A stretch of 64,000 nucleotides of DNA from Vreelandella sp031769195 (GTDB lineage: Bacteria > Pseudomonadota > Gammaproteobacteria > Pseudomonadales > Halomonadaceae), in NCBI RefSeq assembly GCF_031769195.1, contig NZ_JAVHNP010000006.1, positions 186,001-250,000 of the forward strand, written 5' to 3'. The first letter of the stretch is position 1, and every line of letters starts with the position of its first letter. Positions 56,992 through 64,000 of the stretch are shown one piece after another. The translations under genes were made by a program, and so were the position numbers. The notes beneath the pieces were generated by a model. That model was given only the letters and a program-made list of their open reading frames with translations. It searched no databases and had not been told where the DNA came from.

Positions 56992-58997
56992 AGGACGCGC
57001 TCTTCGGCAATTTCTACCCGGTTGCGACCGCTGCGCTTAGCCCGGTACATGGCCACATCTGCACGCCCCATCAGGGTTTTACAGCTGTCGCCGGGTTGCC
57101 AGATAGCGACCCCGATACTCACCGTGATCGGCTGATCAAGGCCGTTCACATGCAGGGTCGCCACGAGGCTACGTAAGCGCTCAGCAAGCCCCACTGCGGC
57201 GTCCATATCAGAGTGCGTCGCTAAGACAACAAACTCTTCGCCACCCCACCGGCCCAGGTGGTCGCAGCCACGCAGCGATGTCTCCACTAAGCGCGCCAGC
57301 GACACCAGCACCTCATCGCCGACGCTATGGCCGTGGGTATCGTTAATCTGTTTGAAGTGGTCCACATCAAACAGCAACAGTGCAAAGGCAGCGCCGTAAC
57401 GCTTCGCAGCCACTAGCTCTGCATCAATTGCTTGCTCAATACGGTAGCGGTTCCATACCTGGGTTAACGGATCAAAGTGCGCCAACTGCTCTAAGCGCTG
57501 GTTAGCGGCCGCCAGCGCTTTGCGCTCTCGCTCCAGGTGCATATTGAGCGTGCTAATTTCATAGGCAGAAACGGCCAGCGTCAGGTCTTCTCCCAAGTCC
57601 ATCACCGCGAGTCGCTCCACGCGCTGCCACGCTTCGCTTTTACCGACCACCTCTTCGCACCACGCAGCAGAAGGCGCCACCAGGACAGACGGAAGCGGCG
57701 CCGACGTGGGCTGCATCGCCCAGTACAGCGTTTCTACCTGCTCAGGTCGAAAGAACATCAGCCAACCACGCGCAGCGGGACTCATCGGCAGCGGCACGGC
57801 GAGAATACCGCACTGGTCTGGCATGCTGAGCGATGCCGTGAGGGGCTCGTTGGCCACCCCGCGAGTGCACCAGGGGCCGCTATGCCGATGGGCTTTTTCC
57901 AGCCGTTTTACAAACTGACAAATAACCGGGGCAGCAGGCGTGTTGCCACTGGCCGAGACGCTTCCCTTGAGCCAGAGCGCAACACCGTGAGCACGAAACA
58001 GCGCACACCAAGTCTCCGCTTGTTCACTCAACAGGTAGGCAGGACTTTGTGGTTCTATACGCGCATTGGCAGAGAGCACCAAGCTGTCTTGCACGCGCTG
58101 CAAGTAGCGCGCCTCCTGTCGAGCCCTGAGCAGCAGCAGCCGCTGAGTCGCCATCTGCACCAGCGTGCGTACCGCATCGCGTACGGGCGGTGCAACCGGA
58201 TGAGGCGCAGCCGAGTGGCAAAACAGCAGCCCCCAAAGCCCCGTATCTCCTTGCATGGCAAGACTTAGCGCACCGCGCACACCTAGCTGCTGTAAATAAC
58301 GCTGCCTGGCTGGTGCCGGGGCACGTAAAAAGCAGTGGCGCAGATCTACATTCCCCTCGGGGGTATACACCACCGGCTTTTCGACAGGCGCATTCACATC
58401 ATAAATAAGCCGCACCGGATGGCGCTCATAGGCGCGCCGAAGGGCAACGGGGAAGTCGCTGGCAGGAAACCGCTGGCCCAATAGCGCCGGCAGATGCCCT
58501 CCCTGCGCTTCCGCCACAATTAAGCCATGCCAATCGCTATCAAAATGACACACCGAGACACGGTCATGGCCGGTCAGTTGCTGTACTGCGGCCACCAGAT
58601 AGTCCAGCAGCTCTTCTTGATGGGTCGCTTCTGCTAAGCGCATGAGCCGCTCGTTAACCGTCCCCAGCAAGCGTCGCTTGCCTAGCGGGTTGAGCGGCTC
58701 AATTTCGACAATGACATGGTGCTCATTGCGATAGGCATTTAGCTGAAATCGCGTCTGCGTGTGGGGACGACTAAATGCCAGTGGGCTGGCTAGCCGCTGT
58801 TGACCGTGTAGCTCATGACGTAAGCGCTGGCTTAAACGCTTACCCAAAACGCTGGCAGGCGTCAGCACGTGACCAGCGGAATCTGCCATGCCAAGCAGTT
58901 TGGTTAGATGGGGGCTGGCCGCTTGGATGTGCTTACTCTCGGCATCGAGCACCATAACGGCGCCAAACGATTGAAGTAGCGAGTGATGCTTCGACAC
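56988..58997 (-). CDS. Phytochrome-like PAS-GAF-PHY diguanylate cyclase without chromophore residues
   Basis: About 669 residues from a GTG at 58997 with GAGG 8 bases before it. Order: PAS (about 5-105), phytochrome GAF (about 120-290), PHY-like region (about 300-490) and GGDEF. The cyclase is intact: GGEEF at 585-589 and inhibitory RGCD at 576-579. Phytochrome landmarks remain (RFPASDFP 176-183, YLQQLGVRGALSL, LWGLLFCHS), but there is no N-terminal Cys for biliverdin and the conserved SPIH histidine is R231 (APARQRYL). It may sense something other than light or bind a chromophore non-covalently. Last gene of the fliA-stator run, 23 bases after the MotB-type gene. Confidence 0.82.
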   Translation of the reverse strand: MSKHHSLLQSFGAVMVLDAESKHIQAASPHLTKLLGMADSAGHVLTPASVLGKRLSQRLRHELHGQQRLASPLAFSRPHTQTRFQLNAYRNEHHVIVEIEPLNPLGKRRLLGTVNERLMRLAEATHQEELLDYLVAAVQQLTGHDRVSVCHFDSDWHGLIVAEAQGGHLPALLGQRFPASDFPVALRRAYERHPVRLIYDVNAPVEKPVVYTPEGNVDLRHCFLRAPAPARQRYLQQLGVRGALSLAMQGDTGLWGLLFCHSAAPHPVAPPVRDAVRTLVQMATQRLLLLRARQEARYLQRVQDSLVLSANARIEPQSPAYLLSEQAETWCALFRAHGVALWLKGSVSASGNTPAAPVICQFVKRLEKAHRHSGPWCTRGVANEPLTASLSMPDQCGILAVPLPMSPAARGWLMFFRPEQVETLYWAMQPTSAPLPSVLVAPSAAWCEEVVGKSEAWQRVERLAVMDLGEDLTLAVSAYEISTLNMHLERERKALAAANQRLEQLAHFDPLTQVWNRYRIEQAIDAELVAAKRYGAAFALLLFDVDHFKQINDTHGHSVGDEVLVSLARLVETSLRGCDHLGRWGGEEFVVLATHSDMDAAVGLAERLRSLVATLHVNGLDQPITVSIGVAIWQPGDSCKTLMGRADVAMYRAKRSGRNRVEIAEERVL

Positions 58998-59020
58998 GAA
59001 GATAGCCTCGAGATATGTCT

Positions 59021-59692
59021 TTACCCCTCGACCTGCTGCCTTAGCAACAGTTCAACGCGCCGGTTGGCTGCTCGCCCTTCCGAGGTAGCGTTACTTTCCA
59101 TGGGTTGGGTGTCAGCGTAACCGACCGCCCGCATACGTGAAATGGCAATGCCTTGCCGCTCTAATTGGCGCACGACCGCAATGGCACGCCCTACCGAGAG
59201 CTCCCAGTTCGATGGGAACCGCGCCGTCGCAATCGGCCGATTATCGGTATGGCCTTCAACGGAAATTTGACCATCAAAGGACGCTAGCACTGAAGAGAGT
59301 CGTTCTAACACAACTTGCCCCTGGGGCGTTAGCACATCGTTACCGCTGGGAAACAAAAGGCTGTCATCGATGCGCAGCGTCACGCCCTCCTGGCCCTGAG
59401 AGACGCTGACACCGGGGATATCTAGCCTCGCCATTTGTGGCTGCAAACCATCGTGCCGGGGATGAATACCGGTGGCTAAGCTGGCCAGTGGCAACGAAGT
59501 CGCCGCGCTGGCAGCCCCCATGGCATCACCAACGCGAGTGTCTCCACCCCCTGAAGGCGTTAACGCTAACAGCAGTACAAACAGCGTAATCAGCAGCGTG
59601 AGAACATCTAAGTAGCTGGTTAGCCAGCTTTCATCGCTCTCAATGGCGGCGGCAGGCAGCTCAAGGGCATGACGCGAATCCCGATCAAGCAT
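59021..59692 (-). CDS. MotB/MotD-type flagellar stator protein with OmpA domain
   Basis: The 223 residues have one membrane segment preceded by the ion-binding Asp (D29 in WLTSYLDVLTLLITLFVLLL) and a C-terminal peptidoglycan-binding OmpA domain (ISVEGHTDNRPIATARFPSN, then ANRRVELLL). With the MotA-type partner it forms a stator unit of the flagellar motor. The linker is short. The coupling ion, proton or sodium, cannot be decided from this. It starts 4 bases after the MotA-type stop codon. Confidence 0.9.
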   Translation of the reverse strand: MLDRDSRHALELPAAAIESDESWLTSYLDVLTLLITLFVLLLALTPSGGGDTRVGDAMGAASAATSLPLASLATGIHPRHDGLQPQMARLDIPGVSVSQGQEGVTLRIDDSLLFPSGNDVLTPQGQVVLERLSSVLASFDGQISVEGHTDNRPIATARFPSNWELSVGRAIAVVRQLERQGIAISRMRAVGYADTQPMESNATSEGRAANRRVELLLRQQVEG

Positions 59693-59696
59693 GGCG

Positions 59697-60512
59697 CTAC
59701 CCTTTTAGTGCAGAGCCAACATCAGGCCGCGGCTTCACTCGGTCATCGCGGATTTCGTCGTGATAGTTGGCCACAAAGGAGTTCAGCGTCTCTTCAATGA
59801 ACGAGGGCAGACGGCGCTTGGTAATCAGTGAAATACCTTCGAGCACCATGTTCATGGTAATCAAGCGCTCTTCTGTACGGCGCTCCAGCTTGACCGCAAT
59901 TGGTTTGAACACCAAGTTCGCCAGCAAAATACCGTAGAACGTGGTCAACAGCGCCACCGCCATACGCGGCCCAATTACCTGCAGATCGCCTGCATCCATG
60001 ACTTCTAACATATTGACCAACCCTACCAGGGTGCCAATCATGCCAAAGGCCGGCGCGTAGGTCGCCATGGTGCGAAAAATCTGCGCTTCCGCATGCTCTC
60101 GGGCCTTCAAGCGCGCGATGCGCCAGCGCAGCATGTCAAAAATCTCATCCTCTTTAGTGTTGGCAATCACTAATTGGATACCGGTGCGTAAAAACGGATT
60201 GCGGGTGTGCTCAAGCTCGCGCTCAACCGCCCGCACGTCGCCTTTGAACCACAGCCGAGACATGGAGACCAGCTCGTTGATGTCGTCACGAACATAGGTA
60301 TTTTCACGGCGAAACACCAACCCCACCAAACGTACAACGCGCAGCACTTCTTTCAGCGGATAGCTGATGAACGTCGCGGCGAGCGTGCCTGTAATAACGA
60401 TGGCGAGTCCCGGTAAATTGATAAAGCTTTCGGGCGACTCGGCGGTAAAGAACAGCACGCTTACCAGCAGCAACATGCTGGCAAAGATACCGATCAGCGT
60501 AGATGGGTTCAT
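59697..60512 (-). CDS. MotA/MotC-type flagellar stator protein
   Basis: The 271 residues have four membrane segments and the conserved proline-containing helix FRTMATYAPAFGMIGTLVGL, with charged cytoplasmic segments (RLWFKGDVRAVERELEHTRN) that contact the rotor. AAGGAG lies 6 bases before the ATG at 60512. In Pseudomonas the motCD pair likewise lies downstream of fliA, so this may be MotC-like; no cheY/cheZ genes intervene here. Confidence 0.9.
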   Translation of the reverse strand: MNPSTLIGIFASMLLLVSVLFFTAESPESFINLPGLAIVITGTLAATFISYPLKEVLRVVRLVGLVFRRENTYVRDDINELVSMSRLWFKGDVRAVERELEHTRNPFLRTGIQLVIANTKEDEIFDMLRWRIARLKAREHAEAQIFRTMATYAPAFGMIGTLVGLVNMLEVMDAGDLQVIGPRMAVALLTTFYGILLANLVFKPIAVKLERRTEERLITMNMVLEGISLITKRRLPSFIEETLNSFVANYHDEIRDDRVKPRPDVGSALKG

Positions 60513-60551
60513 CAACGGCTCCTTGCCGGTTATGGGTAGTCAAAAAAAGCG

Positions 60552-61253
60552 TTAATCGTGTTCATGCAAACGGGCACGCAGACGGCTCACAGCCTGGCTG
60601 TGCAGCTGGGAGACCCGTGACTCGGTGACACCTAACACGGCACCCACTTCTTTTAAGTTCATCTCTTCTTGGTAGTACAGTGCCATAAGTAGTTTTTCAC
60701 GCTCGGGCAGCGCCTCAATGGCGTCGATCAATGTTTGCCGCTGCTGTGCGTCCAACAGTTGATCAAAGAGGCGATTGCCAGCGTCGTCTCCTGCTGGCTC
60801 ACCACCATCGGCCACTAGCTCTTCAAACGGCAACAGCTGCCCGCTATTGGTGTCGTTAAGCAGTTGCTGGTACTCGCTCAGTGGCATCTCAAGCTCCCGC
60901 GCCACTTCTCCCTCTTCCGGTGGGCGCCCAAGCTGCTGCTCCAAACGCCTCACCGCATCGTCCACTGCGCGAGCGGAGCGGCGCACACTACGGGGTAGCC
61001 AGTCTCGAGTGCGCAGCTCATCCATCATGGCGCCGCGAATCCGCTGGCTCGCAAAGGTGGCAAATGTGGCTCCTTGTGCGGCATCAAAGCGGCCGAGCGC
61101 TTCCAGCAGCCCTACCATCCCTGCCTGGATCAGATCATCAAGTTCAATACTCGCGGGCAACCTTACCTGTAGCGTTAAGGCCTGACGTCTCACCAGTGGC
61201 ATGTATTGCGTTAACAGCTCACTCTGTTTGATCCTGCCTTGTGCTGTATACAT
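60552..61253 (-). CDS. fliA: RNA polymerase sigma factor for flagellar genes (sigma-28)
   Basis: The 233 residues carry region 2 (YMPLVRRQALTLQVRLPASI, ELDDLIQAGMVGLLEALGRF, FATFASQRIRGAMMDELRTR), region 3 (WLPRSVRRSARAVDDAVRRL) and region 4 (LKEVGAVLGVTESRVSQLHS). It directs late flagellar and chemotaxis gene expression. The two stator genes follow after 39 bases. Confidence 0.95.
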   Translation of the reverse strand: MYTAQGRIKQSELLTQYMPLVRRQALTLQVRLPASIELDDLIQAGMVGLLEALGRFDAAQGATFATFASQRIRGAMMDELRTRDWLPRSVRRSARAVDDAVRRLEQQLGRPPEEGEVARELEMPLSEYQQLLNDTNSGQLLPFEELVADGGEPAGDDAGNRLFDQLLDAQQRQTLIDAIEALPEREKLLMALYYQEEMNLKEVGAVLGVTESRVSQLHSQAVSRLRARLHEHD

Positions 61254-61279
61254 CCTCGTGCCTCGCGGCTAAACGACCT

Positions 61280-61729
61280 TTACTGATAGTTCACTATCAC
61301 CTGTAACCCTTGTACGCGCACCGGGCGTTGGCCTGGCGACAGCGCAAACCGAAAGTGCAGCGGCGCGTTCGCCAGCATCCCTTCCAGCGCCGTGGTACTG
61401 CCACGCATCCCTGACAGTGCCACACAGCGCTCAGGATGACACAGCCAGGCGTTGACAGGCGTGCTGGGCGGGAACTCAAAACGCCATTGAATTCGCGACA
61501 GCGTTGCATGGTTAAGCGCAACGCCCGCGGGTGGCAGTATCGCTTGACTGTTGCTGGTGCGGTCACTCATTGCCACCATCACACCCGGTGCTTGGCTGGT
61601 CCAACTACCTGGGGCCGCCTGTACGCCAAGCGTTGCCATGGCCACACTTAGCGTGACTGCGACGCAGCTCACTCTTTTTACTGTCAGCAACTTTACGATT
61701 TTTATCAACGTCTGTAAGGCATACGGCAT
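61280..61729 (-). CDS. flhE: Flagellar protein FlhE
   Basis: Periplasmic protein linked to the flagellar export machinery in enterobacteria, where it follows flhA. The mature part matches E. coli FlhE in the CHPERCVALSG segment, the GMLANAPLHFRF segment and the terminal VIVNYQ (VIVNYR in E. coli). A signal peptide ends near VQA before APGSW. The start is uncertain: ATGs at 61762, 61732 and 61729; I use 61729 (149 residues). It lies between the FlhG-like gene and fliA, an unusual place for flhE. Confidence 0.82.
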   Translation of the reverse strand: MPYALQTLIKIVKLLTVKRVSCVAVTLSVAMATLGVQAAPGSWTSQAPGVMVAMSDRTSNSQAILPPAGVALNHATLSRIQWRFEFPPSTPVNAWLCHPERCVALSGMRGSTTALEGMLANAPLHFRFALSPGQRPVRVQGLQVIVNYQ

Positions 61730-61822
61730 CATACGTTGGTACCTATGTGCATCATTACCCATTTACGCAATCGGTCGTCTTCACACTGATGACGAAGGCC
61801 CCTATCACCAAGGTGCCCATGG

Positions 61823-62422
61823 CTACCGCGCTAGCAGCAGCAGTTCAATGTCCAAATAGTGGGCCGCGGCATCGCGTAAGTTATCCAGCAGCCCCTGACG
61901 CGGCAGATGGGGCTCGTGTAGCGCCAGCAGCCGCGTTGGACCGCCGTTTTCTCGCAGCTGCCGCAATACGCGATACATAGTGGCAAAGGCATCCGCATCA
62001 CTACTTACCCACAGCGCCCAACGAGAGTGATGCTGGGCAAGTGTCGCCAGTGATGGCGAGTCCGCCATGACGATCTGAAGTTCCCAATCCTGCGGGTCGC
62101 CCGCCCACTGGCGTCCTAATGCCGACCACTGACCTAATCGTCCACGCACTTTATCTACCTGAGCAGCGCCGGCATGTGGCAGCCCCACCACTACCAGCGG
62201 CCGAGTCGGCCGTGGCGGAACCACCGTGGTCGGCTCAGCGGCGGCGGCTACCGTTGGGGCCATCGCTTCTTGCGTATACGCCTTGGCATCCTGCTCGGAA
62301 ATCGCAGCGGCGGGGGCTACCTCGTCACTGGCAACGTCTTGGCTGGCGTCCTCCGTACCCCGCTGCTGGCGCTGTAAATCGGCCCACTTACGCAGGCCCG
62401 CCGCTTGATCCTGGCTACTCAT
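61823..62422 (-). CDS. FlhG/FleN-like remnant with DQAxxLR helix and no P-loop
   Basis: The 199-residue protein occupies the flhG position after flhF. Residues 5-11 are DQAAGLR, the motif of the FlhG N-terminal helix that stimulates FlhF GTPase. Residues about 20-73 are a low-complexity Ala/Glu/Pro linker. The C-terminus (DADAFATMYRVLRQL at 142-156, LLDNLRDAAAHYLDIELLLL at 178-197) resembles the DAYALIK and RFLDV segments of FlhG. The Walker A (KGGVGKT) and following ATPase core are absent. Family membership is my inference. It overlaps flhF by 4 bases. Confidence 0.65.
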   Translation of the reverse strand: MSSQDQAAGLRKWADLQRQQRGTEDASQDVASDEVAPAAAISEQDAKAYTQEAMAPTVAAAAEPTTVVPPRPTRPLVVVGLPHAGAAQVDKVRGRLGQWSALGRQWAGDPQDWELQIVMADSPSLATLAQHHSRWALWVSSDADAFATMYRVLRQLRENGGPTRLLALHEPHLPRQGLLDNLRDAAAHYLDIELLLLAR

Positions 62423-64000
62423 ATCACGCCCTCGCGGCTAACGCTGCCTAGCTGACGTATCGCATCTCGAGCCATCAAAACATGCACTAACGCATCAAGC
62501 AGCGCCGTATCACGTCGTTTACGCTGAGTACCCAGCAAACGCAACAGGTCTGATCTTAGCGCTTGTGCCGTTTCATCCTCAGCCGTATCTAAGTGCCCAG
62601 CCACCGCCGCTGCGCCACTGGCCATCAGCAGACGCAGCTCGCTACTGACATTGCCACCATCCGCCTCTTTTAGCTGTTGCCAGGCGCGTTTGGTTAACGC
62701 AGCCAAGCCGTCACTCTGTAGCTGTGTTACTAGTAGAGTAAGGACATCGCTTCCCAGGCGAGCAGGCGTCAGCCAGTAGCGTCGCACGACTCGTTTCGAC
62801 GTTTCAGGGTCGAGAACATCGCCCACCCAGGCCAATACCTCGTTACCCGAGGTGTCCTGGGCTTCCACATAGGCAGTGGATAGACGCACGCCCTGCCCAC
62901 GAAAGCGCACACTAACACTGTGGCTCAACGTGCTGTCTTGAAACAGCGAGCGTAGGGTATGACGTTCGCCTTGGCAGTGTACGCGCTGACTGGCGGGCAC
63001 CGCGCTGACCCAGGTCAGGTGTTGATCCGTTAACCAGGCAACCGCGTCCGGTTCCGGCAGCGCAGGCAGTAAATGAACGGCGATATCCGCCGAGCAGCGC
63101 GCTAAGCGGGGCTGCCACCCTGCCGGTTGGCGATGCTGTAAACGAGTCAACGCTAGCCACGCGCCTTGGTCATTAAGCGCCACATCCGGCATTGACCAAT
63201 CGCAGCCGCGCTCATTACGTCGGGGCGACCACACCATGCCCATCGCATCATGGGTAGCGTCGGCTCCGGTTAACAGCTCATCAAGGCGCTGGTCCTGCAC
63301 AATGCTGGGTAACGCGGCAATATCCCACGCGGCTTCTAAACGGTAAAAGTCGGCGATCCGCTGGCGTAAACGAGTTAACACAGAGGAGAGCCTGCGCCCT
63401 TGGCCTAACACATCTCGCGACCAGCGTGGCAAGCTGACCGGCGCCGGAGCTGACCGCTCACTGCTCGAAGCACTCGCCGAGAGCGCTTGGTCTATCAGTG
63501 CTTGAGGCGTGGCCACCGCCATATCTTCCGGCACCTGCTGCCCATAGGAGCCAAACAATACGCGCATGCCGTGGCGCATGACGATATCCAGCACAGGGGC
63601 CAGCCGTCCGGCTTCGTCCTGCTTGGTAATAATGCAGTCATCCAACTCTGCGCCAGCGGCGCGTGCGGCCTGGCGGTAGCGCAGCACCACCTCTTCAAGC
63701 GTTTCCGGCTGGCTGGCGGCATTCAGCAGCAGCACCAAGCGCACGGTTGACTGGCCACCCTGCAAATGGGCGATTTGCTCAATCACTCGCTGATCCCGCT
63801 GGCTCATGCCCACGGTATCGATGATGACCCACTGTTTACCCTGTAGCCGCCCCACCAGCTCATCAATGGGTTGCTCAATATCCAGCGCATACATAGGGGT
63901 ATCCAGCAGACGTGCGTAAATTCGCAGCTGCTCATGGGCACCAATCCGGAAGCTGTCTGTTGTCACCAGCGCCACCGGGCGTGTGCCGTGGCGCATGACA
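62419..64000 (-). CDS. flhF: Flagellar SRP-type GTPase FlhF (partial, cut by right edge) with long C-terminal extension
   Basis: The visible part begins inside the GTPase domain: LVTTDSFRIGAHEQLRIYAR, G3 motif IDTVGMSQRD and G4 motif TKQDEAGRLAPVLD, all typical of FlhF. The P-loop and N-terminal domain lie beyond the right edge. The GTPase domain should end about 175 visible residues in (QALIDQAL); about 350 more residues follow without any recognised motif, whereas FlhF usually stops soon after the G domain. The stop codon overlaps the start of the FlhG-like gene. Confidence 0.9.
   Translation of the reverse strand, partial: VMRHGTRPVALVTTDSFRIGAHEQLRIYARLLDTPMYALDIEQPIDELVGRLQGKQWVIIDTVGMSQRDQRVIEQIAHLQGGQSTVRLVLLLNAASQPETLEEVVLRYRQAARAAGAELDDCIITKQDEAGRLAPVLDIVMRHGMRVLFGSYGQQVPEDMAVATPQALIDQALSASASSSERSAPAPVSLPRWSRDVLGQGRRLSSVLTRLRQRIADFYRLEAAWDIAALPSIVQDQRLDELLTGADATHDAMGMVWSPRRNERGCDWSMPDVALNDQGAWLALTRLQHRQPAGWQPRLARCSADIAVHLLPALPEPDAVAWLTDQHLTWVSAVPASQRVHCQGERHTLRSLFQDSTLSHSVSVRFRGQGVRLSTAYVEAQDTSGNEVLAWVGDVLDPETSKRVVRRYWLTPARLGSDVLTLLVTQLQSDGLAALTKRAWQQLKEADGGNVSSELRLLMASGAAAVAGHLDTAEDETAQALRSDLLRLLGTQRKRRDTALLDALVHVLMARDAIRQLGSVSREGVI

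Overview
The window looks like chromosome of a moderately GC-rich, flagellated gammaproteobacterium, most likely Halomonadaceae (Halomonas-like). Support comes from the protein sequences (RpoB, RpoC, FabA/FabB, split NrdJa/NrdJb), from the joined rplKAJL-rpoBC-rpsL-rpsG-fusA block and from the gene neighbourhoods. The family-level placement is inference; no 16S rRNA is present. No CRISPR array, insertion sequence, integrase or prophage is visible.

Positions 1-16.7 kb are a conserved information-processing block, all on the minus strand. In transcription order it runs birA, coaX, tRNA-Tyr, tRNA-Gly, tRNA-Thr, terminator, tRNA-Trp, secE, nusG, rplK, rplA, rplJ, rplL, rpoB, rpoC, rpsL, rpsG, fusA (cut by the left edge). 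The tuf gene often found between tRNA-Thr and tRNA-Trp is missing; a terminator and a fresh promoter occupy that place.

Positions 16.9-31.6 kb hold typA, an NSS-family sodium-dependent transporter, a complete LIV/HAAT-type ABC importer whose binding protein is encoded convergently, a phospholipase-D-type lipoprotein with a small membrane protein, an Lgt-like/TlpA thioredoxin fusion and rapA.

Positions 31.6-41.6 kb are a light/oxidative-stress island: an epimerase and a FAD oxidoreductase transcribed divergently, then LitR (MerR family), photolyase, an NTF2-like protein, SDR, FAD oxidoreductase, DUF1365, CFA-type lipid methyltransferase and DUF2878. The last five genes are joined by stop/start overlaps or direct abutment, so they form one membrane-lipid operon. 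LitR lacks the residues that bind adenosylcobalamin, so it should be a class II LitR that does not sense light by itself. TTGTAC motifs occur upstream of both litR and the divergent FAD oxidoreductase.

Positions 41.6-56.2 kb carry a PAS-GGDEF-EAL protein, fabA-fabB, a PlsC-type acyltransferase with a degenerate RmlD-like partner, ssb, a YajR-like MFS transporter, uvrA, a Crp/Fnr regulator and the split class II ribonucleotide reductase nrdJa-nrdJb with candidate NrdR boxes.

Positions 57-64 kb are a minus-strand flagellar operon: flhF (cut by the right edge, with a very long C-terminal extension), a small protein that looks like a stripped-down FlhG, flhE, fliA, a MotA-type and a MotB-type stator protein, and a phytochrome-like diguanylate cyclase without the chromophore-anchoring residues. 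The most unusual features are the FlhG-like remnant that keeps a DQAxxLR helix but has no P-loop, the phytochrome-like cyclase beside stator genes, and the cobalamin-less LitR island.
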